DNA of 64,000 bases, taken from positions 227,059,876 through 227,123,875 of the forward strand of contig CM070873.1 of the NCBI GenBank assembly GCA_036365515.1, written 5' to 3'. The notes beneath the pieces were generated by a model, which was not told where the DNA came from, made no database searches, and saw nothing but the letters and a program-made list of their open reading frames with translations. The stretch comes from Torymus aiolomorphi (taxonomy: Eukaryota; Arthropoda; Insecta; Hymenoptera; Torymidae). Of this stretch, positions 1-11,397 are shown piece by piece; position 1 is the first letter of the stretch, and each line of letters starts with the position of its first letter. Made by a program: the position numbers and the translations under genes.

Positions 1-519
1 GTATTGGCAAATATTGCTCGTAGTAAAAAATGCCCAACAGAAAAAAGGTGCCTTTTAATTAGTTGTAGCAAATAGATGTGTAGATATTAACTTAAAATTA
101 ATTTATCTAGACATTATGCTTAAAAATCGATTTTTTGAAAGTTTTCTTTGAGCTCGTATTCCTAAACTTTTTCATCGATCTTTCTCAGTAGAGGACCACC
201 GAGTAGGTCCAATTAAAGGAGCATTTGCTCGCAATTCTGATGGAATCAATCGGAAATTCATTGAGATAATCAGATAACTTAATTACATATGGACGTACGT
301 ATAGACGTACGTACTACATCTCAGAAAACGCTTAAAACGCGCATTCACTCTGAGTGCAAAATGGTTTTTACATATTAAATTTTCAGTATTTGAATTCCGA
401 CAATTTTTCTCTCTGGTGAAATTATAAGGCTTTCCCAAGTAGCGGTCGTGCCTAAAAATTAAAAAATGGTAAACAAAACAAGATGCATACACATTACACA
501 AAACTATAAGATGGAAATT
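1..519. other. AT-rich sequence left of the Polinton remnant
   Basis: I see no coding signal here. A short run of nested ACGTAC palindromes lies at 290-312. The Polinton terminal inverted repeat that might be expected at this end is not recognisable. Confidence 0.4.
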
Positions 520-1415
520 TCCACGCCTATTTTATGATGTTAATGCTCGTGACCAAGTTTGCGAAGGCGATCTAATGCAAATGACTTCGTTTAAAAATTA
601 TAAAGACGGTTTTTCTTATATTTTAGTTCCCGTAGATATTTTGAGCAAATATGTATGGGCAGAGCCGTTGTGCGGTAAAACTACGCAAGAAGTTACAAAA
701 GCTTTCGAAAAAATACTGAAAAATAATAAAGTAAGGAGTTTGTTGAAAGTATTTTACAAAAATTTTTCAAAGAAAATAACATCATCTTTCGCGTTGTAAC
801 CAATCCTGATGTTAAAACGGCTGTTGTTGAACGTTTTATATGTACTCTCAAAGAACGGATGTAGAGATATTTTACATATAAAAATACTTATCGATACATT
901 GACATTTTACAAATACTAATAACAACCTACAACAAGACACGTCATAGTACTATAAAAATGGCTCCGGCAGCAGTAACTATTTATAATGCTCATATAACTA
1001 GAAAAAATTTAGTTGAACGCGTGTCACGGAAACAAGTTTATCGAAAAACACCGAAATATAAAATTGGTGATCACGTACGTATAAGCCGTGGCAAAAACAT
1101 ATTTGAAAAGGGTGCTGCAAAATCTTGAAGTGAAGAAATCTTTAATATGTGTTAATAATTGTATGTGTTTTAAAAAGACAAAACTTATTTATCTACAAGC
1201 TGAATGATTTTGATGGAGAAAATATAGAAGGTTTTTTTATCCAGAAGAACTCAGTCTTATTCACAGAAAACGTGTCGACAAACAAGTATACAAAATTGAC
1301 AAAATTTTGCAAACTCGTGGTAAAGGAGCGAAAAAAATATTTTGTTAGTTGGGTTGGCTTTGCGGAAAATTTAATTCTTGAATTTCTGCTAGAGAGATGC
1401 AAAAATTGTAACAAA
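520..1415 (+). pseudogene. Polinton/Maverick integrase, frameshifted relic
   Basis: This is a retroviral-type (rve, RNase-H fold) integrase as carried by Polinton/Maverick elements. The intact frame at 575-799 has the core-domain pattern around VPVDILSKYVWAEPL. A second frame around 800-960 has the later core motif VERFICTLKER and a THNK-like stretch (about 925-950). A third frame near 1250-1400 carries the chromodomain-like C-terminal pattern KKYFVSWVGF. These parts are conserved in this order in Polinton integrases. Stops and frameshifts separate them, including stops after 796, near 864 and near 1127. The relic is followed on the same strand by three more Polinton-type genes, which supports one old insertion. 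A gypsy-like LTR element integrase is the alternative, but the downstream capsid gene argues against it. Confidence 0.75.
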
Positions 1416-1922
1416 ATGAATCGAAACGAATTTAGTATTGTACTACCGAGCAATAGTAGTATGCGTTATTTTCCCTTAAACGCAATAACTAATTACTCCA
1501 CACGCTTACCCAGAGAAATAATGCTATACGATAAATGGGTAGTCGGTCTTTCAGAAATTTACATTCTATATACAACTTTACATCTTCGCCGTCGCGATAC
1601 TAAATTAATAAAAGCACGGGCTAGTCAACGAGAAAAACATTTTCAACATGATACATATAACTCGATAAATAGTCTTGTGAGCGCTATAAACGAAACACTT
1701 TTACATTTGAATAATAAAAATGAATGTTCAAAATTAATTTATGACGTCAAAGGAGGTTACATTACTATAAAAGAACTTATTAATCAACTACCAGAAAATA
1801 AGTCTTGTCTGCCTGTCTTATTTACAGACCGTGTAATTTACCATAGACATCGATATAAGAGATCAGTTTGGCCAATCAATACCATTCGAGTTTGGAACGT
1901 TGACTGTAACGCTACATTTTAA
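1416..1922 (+). CDS. Conserved Polinton protein of unassigned role
   Basis: From ATG 1416 an open frame of 168 residues begins with a motif pattern around VLPSNSSMRYFP, followed by a stretch typical of a small protein found next to the capsid gene in insect Polintons. I recognise the family pattern (Met-rich start, PSNSS, later a WxVGLxEI-like stretch near residues 43-52) but not a proven function. It may be a virion-associated protein. The frame is open back to 1149, and that upstream part is the integrase C-terminus read through. The preserved length may be chance or recent insertion, as both neighbours are broken. Confidence is in the family, not in function. Confidence 0.5.
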   Translation: MNRNEFSIVLPSNSSMRYFPLNAITNYSTRLPREIMLYDKWVVGLSEIYILYTTLHLRRRDTKLIKARASQREKHFQHDTYNSINSLVSAINETLLHLNNKNECSKLIYDVKGGYITIKELINQLPENKSCLPVLFTDRVIYHRHRYKRSVWPINTIRVWNVDCNATF

Positions 1923-1924
1923 AA

Positions 1925-2370
1925 GAGAATTCTCATTATCAAGGAGAGCGAGAGCACTCCGAAGGCACGATTTTTTACGACGAATATCATCATCAGTATC
2001 GCGGAGGCAGCAGAGGTATCAACAATGTTTGTGTTGGCTCTTAATGACAACGAGGGCATGGCTTGGGTTCGTTCTTTACAGGTTTGTTTCGACGCGCTCT
2101 GCCATTTCTTGCAAAAGATGCTCGTGCTGTTGGAAAAGAAGCTCTACGCGCTGGTGTCAATGTTCTTGACGATGTTGCGGAAAATAACAGATCATTCAAA
2201 GAAAGAACAGATCATTCAATTTAAATATAGAGTGAACGAATCAGGACGAAATCTTAACCATAAAGCGGTGGAAAAACTCGATAAAATTATGGAAGGACCT
2301 ATTGTAAAGATTTGTCCAACAAAACTCTACAACATTCGCGTAGTGTGCGTGGATCATGTCGGATCTCTTC
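1925..2370 (+). pseudogene. Polinton minor virion-like protein (pVI/PX-type), frameshifted
   Basis: Two frames together show the pattern of the small Gly- and Ala/Lys-rich protein encoded just before the capsid gene in insect Polintons. The first part lies around 1990-2210: a Gly/Tyr-rich head, then a hydrophobic segment and a motif around KDARAVGKEALRAG. The second is the SGRNLNHKAVEKLDKIMEG stretch in another frame (about 2250-2310). At least one frameshift separates them. By position and composition it resembles the adenovirus pVI-like minor capsid protein assigned to Polintons. Function here is inferred only. Confidence 0.6.
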
Positions 2371-2593
2371 AATAAAACGAAAAAAACGCCCAAAAACTGT
2401 CAAATGTAAACGAGTAGGAAAGAGAAAAATTAAAAAGAAGAAAAAAAAAACAAAACAAAAAGTTAAAAAGTGTACGAAGAAAATCGAAAAAAAAATTGAT
2501 ATTTTCGGATAATATTTAAAAAAATAATAATAATAACAAAAAAAACATTGATATTTTCTGATAATATTAAAAAAAATAATAATAAGAAGAAAC
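2371..2593 (+). other. Lys-rich coding remnant and duplicated A-rich spacer
   Basis: 2380-2480 encodes a very Lys/Arg-rich tail in one frame, plausibly the C-terminus of the preceding virion-like gene. Next is an imperfect direct duplication of a TTGATATTTT-GATAATAT-AATAATAATAA block (about 2495-2543 and 2550-2588). It ends directly before the capsid ATG at 2594. Confidence 0.45.
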
Positions 2594-3475
2594 ATGTCAT
2601 TTTTACACAGTTACACGGAGCCTTGTTTAAAAACCGAGCTTGATTTGTTTTCTCTCCCACCTACACAAACTACTCTAGAATCTTCAAGATGGGTATTTTA
2701 CAAACCCGTGTCGTCGTTGAGCGATGAAAGTCCGATAGAATTTTGTATAAATGGTCAAAACGAGGATTATCTAGATCTCGCAGATACGTTAATCGAAGTG
2801 AAAGTGCGACTGACACCGTATACCAAGGAAAAAGACACTCTCGTGACTCCTGTGAACAATTTTTTGCATTCAATGTTCAATGAAGTTGATATATATTTTA
2901 ATCAAAAATTGGTTTCTCCAGCAAATAATGCTTATCCTTACAGAGCATATTTAGAAAGCCTGCTCAATTATGGACCTGCTGCAAAATCTTCACATTTAAC
3001 GACAAACCTTTGGGTTAACGATGTCGCTGGGGAAATGGATGAAGCGCCTGGCACTGGCAAAACTGAAGGACTGATAAAAAGACAGAAGTACTTTCAAGAT
3101 GGTAAAACTGTTGATCTAATCGGTCATTTACACTGTGATGTTTTTAATCAAGACAAACTCTATTAAACAGTGTAGAAGTTCGCTTGAGACTCGTACACTC
3201 TAAAGACACGCTTTGTTTAATGGATGCTTCAGATGTCAATTAAAAGTGAGTTCTACTAACCGTTTTAATAGCTCACGCAAATATTCTCGCTTCAACCACC
3301 GCTAAATATCCAATAACACGAGTAGAAATTAAATCTTTTACCATACATAGTGGAATAACTGGTGAAAATTTAGAAAGTTATTTTAGGCCAACTACCGAAA
3401 AGAATTATACTGGGTTTTGTAAATAATAAAGCTTTCAATGGGGATCGGACTCTCAATTCTTTAGAGAATTTAGAA
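2594..3475 (+). pseudogene. Polinton major capsid protein (double jelly-roll), broken
   Basis: The first 190 residues (2594-3166) are intact and match the insect Polinton capsid family, annotated in many insects as F54H12.2-like. The Met-Ser-Phe start, the paired Cys/Glu-rich first helix and the stretch around SRWVFYKPVSSLSDESPIEF are characteristic. After the stop at 3166 the same protein continues in other frames: a piece near 3195-3240, a piece near 3280-3385 with the TAKYPITRVEIKSF pattern, and a piece near 3395-3475. At least three frameshifts or stops break it. The 3' end is replaced by a large palindrome at about 3334-4047, so the last capsid piece occurs twice, once inverted. Full-length family members are several hundred residues longer. 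No DNA polymerase B, protease or packaging ATPase gene is seen nearby. Confidence 0.8.
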
Positions 3476-4047
3476 CTTTGTATAACGTAGTAATTTCAAT
3501 TTTTAATTCAGCATATCGACGGCTGAGAGGAAGAAGAACGTATCTCAGTGCGCGGGTAAAGAACGACGTATCTCGGCGCGCGGACGAAGAACGACGTATC
3601 TCGGGGCGAGGATGAAGAACGACGTATCTCGGCGCGCGGTTGAAGAACGACGTATCTTGGCGCTTTTACGGCCAGTGCTCTGCTAGTATATACGGCGAAA
3701 TACGCCGTTCTTCAACCGCGCGCCGAAATACGTCGTTCTTCATTATCGCGGCGAGATACGTTGTTCTTCATCCGCGCGCCAAGATACGTCGTTGTTCATC
3801 CGTGCGCCGAGATACGTCGTTCTTTACCCGCGCGCTGAGATACGTTCTTCTTCCTCTCAGCCGTCGATATGCTGAATTAAAAATTTAAATTACTACGTTA
3901 TACAAAGTTCTAAATTCTCTAAAGAATTGAGAGTCCGATCCCCATTGAAAGCTTTATTATTTACAAAACCCAGTATAATTCTTTTCGGTAGTTGGCCTAA
4001 AATAACTTTCTAAATTTTCACCAGTATTCCACTATGTATGGTAAAAG
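3334..4047. repeat. 0.7-kb palindrome with 28-bp minisatellite arms
   Basis: The segment about 3341-3665 is repeated as its near-perfect reverse complement at about 3700-4047, with a spacer near 3665-3700. The outer roughly 190 bp of each arm is Polinton capsid-gene sequence. The inner part (3524-3660 and 3700-3870) is a GC-rich tandem array of about five 28-bp units per arm, with core GAAGAACGACGTATCTCGG followed by CGCGCGG. The arms differ by few bases (one single-base indel near 3357/4026). The sequence CCTCTCAGCCG marks the array edge and recurs at about 4053. Confidence 0.9.
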
Positions 4048-4698
4048 TTCTTTTTCCTCTCAGCCGTCGATATATAATAGGAGTTTTAAAAGACCTCTCC
4101 TCCCAACGGGGAGGTTTAGTAATGTTAATAATTTTTTCTTTTTTGAATTTGGTAAAGTATTTAGAAGTTATTTTTCTTATCTTTTCTTCTCAATAATAGA
4201 GGATATTTACCTTCTTAACTAGAAGGTTTGGTAATTTTTTAAAAATAATTATTCTTCTCGTTTTTATAATTTAAACTTTGAATAATTTTTTTTAAATGTA
4301 CTTTAATTTAGTACCTTTAATAAATTTAAAGAATTTAGAAAACCTTTAATGAATTTAGAAAATTTTGTAAAATATAGTAATGTCAATTTTTAATTTAATA
4401 TATAGAAGTTTACAGAACTTCTCTTCACCAATTTTATAGACGTTTTATAAGTTTTCATTTAAGAAAAATTTAATAGAAGTTTATAAGACCCCTAATTTTA
4501 TAAAGGTTTTATAAGTTTTCACTTTAGAAAAATTTAATAGAAATTTATAAGACTTCTCTTCCCTAATTTTATAGAGGTTTTATTCAATTATTTTTTTTCC
4601 TAATTTAAACGGTTTAGAAAAACAGAAGATTCGGAGGATTTTGAAAGTTTGAATTTTAATTTGTTTATTCATTCGATTTGATAAAATTTTCACATTAA
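4048..4698. repeat. AT-rich stretch with a 65-70-bp tandem repeat
   Basis: About 2.4 copies of a unit running from CCTAATTTTATAGAGGTTTT to AATTTATAAGACTTCTCTT lie at about 4405-4583. Simpler AATTTAGAAAA direct repeats lie at 4310-4350. No coding signal. Confidence 0.65.
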
Positions 4699-4884
4699 AT
4701 TAGTCGAGAGGTCGTTGCGCGTGGTCATCTTTTTGTGACACAGAGGCTCTGGGGCGCTTACTAATATTTTGCAGAATTATTTTTTTGATTTAGTATAACT
4801 TTAGTTTTAAGTTAATCGAGACGCCGTTCCGCGTGGTCATCTTTTTGTGACACAGAGGCTTTGGGTCATTTACTAATATTTCAA
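4699..4884. repeat. Two direct copies of a 75-bp segment
   Basis: 4699-4775 and 4811-4884 are about 85-90% identical (shared core GCGTGGTCATCTTTTTGTGA then CACAGAGGCT). The offset is about 112 bp. They may be remnants of subterminal repeats of an unknown element. Confidence 0.75.
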
Positions 4885-7330
4885 AATTTTAACAAGATCG
4901 ACAACCGTAGTTCAATCTATAAAGCGTTTTAATTAATATCTTCTTGTTTTATTTTTCACTTGTACAATAATATAGACTTGGCACATATGAAATGGGAAAA
5001 GTATGTGGCAAATGTTCTGACTAAAGAAAGAAAGATAGATAGCAATTCTGAAATCCACTTACTTTTATTTTTCCTCAGTCCTTAGTGACTTTGATGGTCC
5101 GTTGTCTCTGCTGCGTGTTTTTATGAAAGGTGTCGGTTGTTAAACTCATTTTAAAATAAATAAATACAAACACGAGAATCTTTAGTTTTATGCAATCAAT
5201 TTATTTCAATGAAAAGTATGTGTTACCATTGCACGGTAACAAGGTTAAACAGCGAATTTCAAAAATATTTTAAGGGATCGTAGAAATTGAACCTCTCCGG
5301 TGGAGGACTGTGAGACGAGTGTGCTGGGGTGAACGCGGTAATGAGCGAACTAGGCTTGAGATGGGACGCAGCCGCTTTCTCTTGTCTTAAACGTATAGAG
5401 GGATGTTATTGGTCGCTCAGATTTTTGGATCCACCCTCGCTCAAAATCGAATGTTAGGATTCGTTAATGAGCCGCTTTTATGCAGATACTATAACTTAAA
5501 CATTAAACAATAAGAGAACAATTTTATTGTTTTACATTTAACAGTACGATGAATAACCCACTTTGACATAATGATTTTTCTAAAATCATTGGTTTTTAAT
5601 ACGAAACTTTAAATATATATGAAAAATGGGTGGTGCCAATACTAATTAACAGATCGGCTAAAACATGAAAAGTATAAATTTTAACGTGAATGTTATTTAA
5701 TGAATTGATAGTTAATTAGTAACGTTATACAATTACTGCAACAAATTATGGATATTTCTATTAAGCTAACCATTATTCAAAGTAGTTTACTCATTTACAT
5801 AGTTTTATTACAAAACAAATGGTACTTAACGGCGAAATCGTATAAAAGCTATTTACAAGTATATCTATTGCCCTAATTTGCTTATCAAACACTAGATGTC
5901 ATTTGATAACTCCTAAATAAAAATATACACTAAGTATATAAAGGTAGTGCATGATTAAATAGAAGTTATGGATACAAAAGCAATTTTATCCGTGTTCGTT
6001 ATTGTTTGTGTGAATGTGTACAGTGAATATTATAAATTAATGAAAAAAGATTTAGTGCAATTACATCATAAAATAGGTGTAGTACAAAGATATTAATATT
6101 ATCGAGAAAGACTTAAAGTTAGATGCATATATAACAACCTATAGTAAATAAAAATGACTGAATTTTCATAAGTATGTTTCTGTTTATAATTTTAGATTTA
6201 GTATAAAAACAAGGTTAAAATTATAGCAGTATTAAATTACCTAACATAGTACAAACTCTAGTGTGATTAACGTATATATTGAAATTCCAGAATACATAAC
6301 AACTAAAAGTAACTCAGTTTAATTATTACGCAATTAATATTTATCGAAGCATTGAATTAATAAGTCCCTAAAAACTTATATCGAAGAACGCATAATAGGT
6401 AGATGATATATACTCTTAAGTATATGTCAAGTCCAAATTTGTAAAGTATAACGTCAAAAGAAAAATGATTCCTATTATTGAACGTGAAACATTTAAAAAT
6501 GCAACCGCTATGAATAATCATCTAAAGGAAAAATAATGCAAGCGTGGGTGATAGAAAATACTGGAAAGCGAAAGAGACGGAACAGGCGCCCTTGTATGTA
6601 ATTACAGGGTTTTCCCGGTTTATTGGTTTTGAGGCGTCTGGGAATTTCGATGCGTACTCGAGGCCCGAGATAGTTGTCGCTTGACGATGTTTGGGTCTAG
6701 AGATTAGCCCTGGGAGCGAGGAAAGATTTTTTTATCACCGACTAATCGGAAACCTTGAGTCTAACCAATGTTTGCTGAGGACATCTGTAAGGGAAAGGAA
6801 TCCAAAAACTTTACGACATGCGTAAGGGAAATCGTATTCTTATCCGCAATGTTTGCGATGGAAATTTTCGAACGAACGAAAATCTTTGACCTGGACTTAT
6901 GATCGGAAACGAAGATAATTTTGGAATGAAACTTGAATTAAAATTATTACCAGTTTAAAAAACAAAATAAAGTAAAATGAAGAAAAGAAATTAAAATTAT
7001 TATCAAAATAAACCAAATTTTTCGAAGGTTAAAATTTAAAACATTTTATAACAGGATGTGTTGATTATATTTCTTTATGTTTTAAACAAATGAATGAATA
7101 GGAGATTACGTGCACTTTAATTTTTCTAACCAATTCAACATTCTCGTGAAAACATTCAACATTAAGTTTTTTCCTTACAAAGAAAAAAGGTTATATTAAA
7201 TATGAAATAAATGAATTAGAATTGGTTTTGGATAATTGAAACTGAATATCGTACAGTTTTACAAATAAAAGAAAAATAATCAGTGCGATGAATAATTTGC
7301 AAAATTATTTGAATACAAAAATATAAATTC
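4885..7330. other. Gene-less AT-rich region with two GC-richer islands
   Basis: No gene was recognised. GC-richer patches at about 5275-5475 and 6540-6860 stand out from the AT-rich background and look like pieces of old elements, but I cannot name a family. A small palindrome GTTACCATTGCACGGTAAC lies at 5222-5240. Confidence 0.35.
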
Positions 7331-7339
7331 CAAAATATT

Positions 7340-7615
7340 TTCCGTTTACCAAATGTGTTATAGACATGGTCACATTGCCATACAATGTTCAAAAATTAAA
7401 ATTTGCCAATTATGCAATGGAGTGGGCCATACAGCAGCTATTTGTCATAGATTTCCGGCTCAATCTGAATCTTGCTCATCTAATATCAATAACATAAAAC
7501 CCTGAGATAAATTAGATGTGGACAAAACTCAAATAGTTTTAGAAAACAATTTATTCATTCAATTAAATAAGTCCCTACAGAATGTTTATCAACTTCTTAA
7601 TGATTATGGATTATA
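7340..7615 (+). pseudogene. Retroelement gag zinc-knuckle fragment
   Basis: In one frame near 7351-7494 there is a canonical CCHC zinc knuckle CQLCNGVGHTAAIC (C-x2-C-x4-H-x4-C). A damaged one precedes it (CYRHGHIAIQC, which lacks the usual spacing). Tandem knuckles of this kind occur in Gag proteins of LTR retrotransposons and in ORF1 of some LINEs. A stop follows at about 7504. The next codons (about 7505-7615) encode an Asn/Leu-rich tail ending in a stop. No reverse transcriptase or protease is visible nearby, so this is an isolated fragment. Confidence 0.55.
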
Positions 7616-7839
7616 AAATTACCAAATAATATAGATTATAACCCTTTTTCAAATTTATTTCTAATATTAAGTTATTCATTTCTAAATTTATGTTTAAGTT
7701 TAATTTAAGAAAACCTAATATTAAGCTAGTTAAGTCAAAATTTTTGTTTGAAAAAATAAGATATGTTTGAAAAATTTTTTACTAAATTTTACAAAATGAA
7801 CAAACGAAAGTGCTTCCAAAATAAACACTTTGTATTAAT

Positions 7840-8055
7840 CGCACCATGGGAGGAAAAAATTTGAACAGTCCACAGCTCGCGTAAATTGCCACCCGAGCCG
7901 AAGGCGAGGGTGGCAAACACGAGCTGGGGCTGTACAATTTTACTCCCGTGGTGCGTAATCTATTTTCTTCACATCGAGGCCGAAAATGCCATATTTCCGT
8001 TTCGGAGCCGGACAGGAATGAGACACTTTCGGCCCGGTGTGAGGAAAATAATATT
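7840..8055. repeat. Double-hairpin foldback element, copy 1
   Basis: Two adjacent imperfect palindromes. The first is about 7841-7962 (CGCACCATGGGAGGAAAAAATT pairs with AATTTTACTCCCGTGGTGCG, and inside it CAGCTCGCGTAAATTGCCACCC pairs with GGGTGGCAAACACGAGCTG). The second is about 7968-8045, running from TCACATCGAGGCCGAAAATG to CTTTCGGCCCGGTGTGA. It is GC-rich inside AT-rich DNA. Related hairpins at 25.5, 27.0 and 28.3 kb share the core GCCGAAAA. Confidence 0.75.
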
Positions 8056-9868
8056 ATACGGAATGACTAAAGCATTCATCTAATAAAGAAATTAATCTTG
8101 ATTTAATATTAGTATCGTCCTTAGTTTTAAGTAAACAACCTTAAAAAACGGCAGGATGTAAGAGAGCCAAGAAAAATTTCCCCAACTTAACGAACATTAA
8201 TCTTGTTAAAGACTGCCCTTTAACGATTAGAAAAATGGTTTGTAGATTTCTTTTTTTTCTATTGAAATAATTTGCTTCTAAAAAAGAGCATAGTAAGAAT
8301 TGCTATTTTATTTTTAGTTATATGGTCGAAATATTCCAAAAAATAAAAACATTCTTGACAAAAGTAAAATCTTTTAAATATTAAAATAATATCTACAGTT
8401 AAATATAGCTGGATCAAAAGAAGTGATATAATGTAAGGAGGATTATTATATAAAAACGTAAGATAAAATAATGATTTTAATAATGTTTAATTTATTTATA
8501 TAACCATGATATGAAGAATATTTGTAAAAAATCATTCATATTAATAAATATCTTTATCAAATTAAATCTTCGATTCAATAATTTTTTTTTTCATTTTAAA
8601 AGAACGTTTTGATATGTTAACTGATACATTCAGTATAAATAAATTTATTTTTCAAAATATCTTAATTAGCTAAAACAAGTTCTACTTATTTTAGATAAAA
8701 AACATGGATTTCTTTTTATTTTGTTTCTATTTTTTTAATAAAAATTATAATGTTTATTATATACATGACTATCATATCATGATATATTAATGAATTTTTT
8801 GTTTGACTTTTATTGAAGGTATATTAAATTTTGGCATGATTCTAAATTTAAATAACTATATTATCTAAAAAATTTGTCAGATTTATGAATCCAAATATCT
8901 CATAGATAGTATAACTAAAATGATCAATGAAATTTCTGAAAATTGTCTCTACACAAATCGAGATTTGAAATCGAGATTATGTCAAATAAATGTTTACACA
9001 TTGATTTTTAAAATTAAAAACACCAGAAAGGTCAATATCGTGCCCTATATTCGACATGCCCGGAATGCCTGTTTTAAATAAAACTAGTATAATATTTTTA
9101 CTTTAATGAGCATCTTGCCGTTTAATACAATAAATAAAATAAATGAAATTGTGTGCGTACTCGCATGAGTGTACATATGTACATTTATCGTCACGGTTCC
9201 AGTTCCGGATCAGGATCAAGATCAATTGTAAGTTCCTGAAAACAAAAGGCTATTTTTGAGGTAAATATACGCAATATTTCTATAACTTACAATTAATCAA
9301 TTTGGTTTAAAAAAACTAAAATGTACGTTTAGTCAATTAGTATTTTATTTATAAATAAATTCTTATATCATAACACAAAAAGTTTTCAAAAGTGCTAAAA
9401 TAAGTGATCAGGAACTATTCCTTATGTGATCATGAACTATTCTTTATGTGATCAGGAATTGGCTAATCAAGTTTACATGTATTTTAAATAGAAATCAATA
9501 CCGAAGCAGAAAGGTGATCAGGAATAGGTTATTCCAATTTGACACGCATTTAAAAGGGAAAATCATAAATTTATCAGAAACTGTGGGACCGTAACGGTAT
9601 TAAACGTGAACGATGCTCTTTACCTATAATAAACAAATAAAATAAATAAAATTGTGTGTGCGTGTAATATTGTATAATATATTTTCGTTTTAGTAAAACA
9701 AGTTTTTATTTTAAAAAAGAAGGTAAATTATGAAATATCTGCAATAAATGTAAGTTAAATAGACGTTCATGAAAATACAACAGAGTTATTTTTAGTAAAA
9801 TAATAATTATAAAATTAATAATCTATGGCTGTTACTTGAACGTCATTGCCTCAAAATAAAATAAAAAT
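8056..9868. repeat. AT-rich region with short tandem and direct repeats
   Basis: No gene was seen. Four imperfect copies of GTGATCAGGAACTATTC lie at about 9405-9530. A motif ending in AAATAAAATAAATGAAATTG plus TGTGCGT occurs at about 9125-9157 and again at 9625-9660. That could be an internal duplication upstream of the transposase relic. Confidence 0.5.
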
Positions 9869-11397
9869 ATGGCTATTAATCCACTGGTTGTGGTATCATT
9901 ATTATCCACAATTTTTAATCCTAACAATATCAAAATTGATCAATCAGAAGCTAACGAACAAGAGATAACTTTATATTATGTTATAGAAAATATAATAAAG
10001 GCTAGTGTAAATTACAACTTACAAACAGAAGAAGAATATACTTTACTCTTTGAGGAAAAGTACAGTGATACACTTCCACAAGATATTGAAGAAGATGATG
10101 AATTATATAAAGATTATGCAGAGGTTCCTGCTTGTTTACCGAATCAAGAAGATGTTGCAGAAAAAGAAAGCAATTATTATCCTTAAAAACTGTACAGTCA
10201 AAGTATAAAAAAGTTACGTCCGATCGTCAATTGCGACAGTGGAAATTACAAGTTGAAGCAGGGGGTGACAGAAAAGCTATACTGTATGGAATAACAACTT
10301 ATGTACTTGAAAAAGTTAAAGAAGCAATAAAATCAAAAATGACTGCATGATATTGATATAAAAAGATAGGCTCTTGTAAAGAAAGCAGAAATAAATATTC
10401 CATGGTTTAAAGCTTCACATAGATGGATACAAATATTCAAAAGAAAACATCACATTGTTTCACCAAAAATTACAAAATTTATTACTGTATCATCTGCAAA
10501 GAAGGCAGTAGAAGTTGAACAACTCAAAGAAAATTTTGTTAACGACGTTAAAAATTTAATTGAAGTACACGGTACTTAAAACGTTTATAATTCTGATCAG
10601 AGTGGGTTCAATTTAGAGATACATAGTATTCGCACGCTTTTTTATAAGGGGATTAAGCAAGTGGAAAACATCGTTCAATCGGTATCTTCTACAACACATG
10701 GCTATACCATTCAACCAACAATATCAGTAGAGGGAAAGCTCGTGTCTCCGTTATTTATAGTTTTGAAAGAGGCTCATGGACAATTGGACCTAAAGTAATG
10801 GAAAATTTATTTAGACCAGAAAATGTGTACGTAGAAGCATCAGCATCCGGCAAATTATCCAAGGAGCTGTTTCAAATTTGGATTCAAAATGTATTTTTGA
10901 CTCATAGTGGGAATTCACCTGTACTGCTATTAGATTCATGGACCGAACAATGTGAAAACACTGTAAAGAAAGCTGTGCCTAAAGAGACAAATCTTATATT
11001 GAAGACGATACCAAAAGGCACAACTGGTCAGATACAACCTCTTGATGTATATGGTTTTCGATTATGGAAAAACTTTATAAGAAAATTCTCAGACATAAAA
11101 CTTCTTATGAATTATGATGCTAATTTACACGAGAGAAACAATATAATCAAACTGCAATCTCTAACGCATAATTCATTTTCTTCACCAAGATTCAAAAATG
11201 CTTTTAAATACGCACAGTATAAAAGTGGATACCTAACGGTAAAACCTCCAAGACATGCAAATCCAGTAGATTTCTGTTTCCATACTTTAGAGGAACTAAT
11301 TTGCGACATATGTGGAGGAATTGCAGTCATACGATGTGCATGGTGCAAAAGCTATTATGTTTTGAACATTTTTTTCACATATTATCATTATTGTTAG
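9869..11397 (+). pseudogene. pogo/Tigger-like DDE transposase, copy A (frameshifted, no intron)
   Basis: A decayed transposase of the Tc1/mariner-pogo group (DDE_1-like) with N-terminal helix-turn-helix/CENP-B-like parts. Pieces in order are: N-terminal acidic region 9869-10186; HTH-like pieces 10190-10350 (motif around SDRQLRQWKLQVEAGG) and 10360-10550; the catalytic start at about 10590-10615 with first Asp in the NSDQSGF motif; then the open frame 10798-11397 with second Asp in LLLDSW and third Asp in IQPLDV. This gives a D-D-D triad in the pogo style. The C-terminus ends in CDICGG and CAWC Cys pairs. Stops or frameshifts occur near 10184, 10348, 10577 and 10795. It is paralogous to the copy at 23727-25355. 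Unlike that copy, the GKLSKELF region is continuous here, with no intron. Confidence 0.8.
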
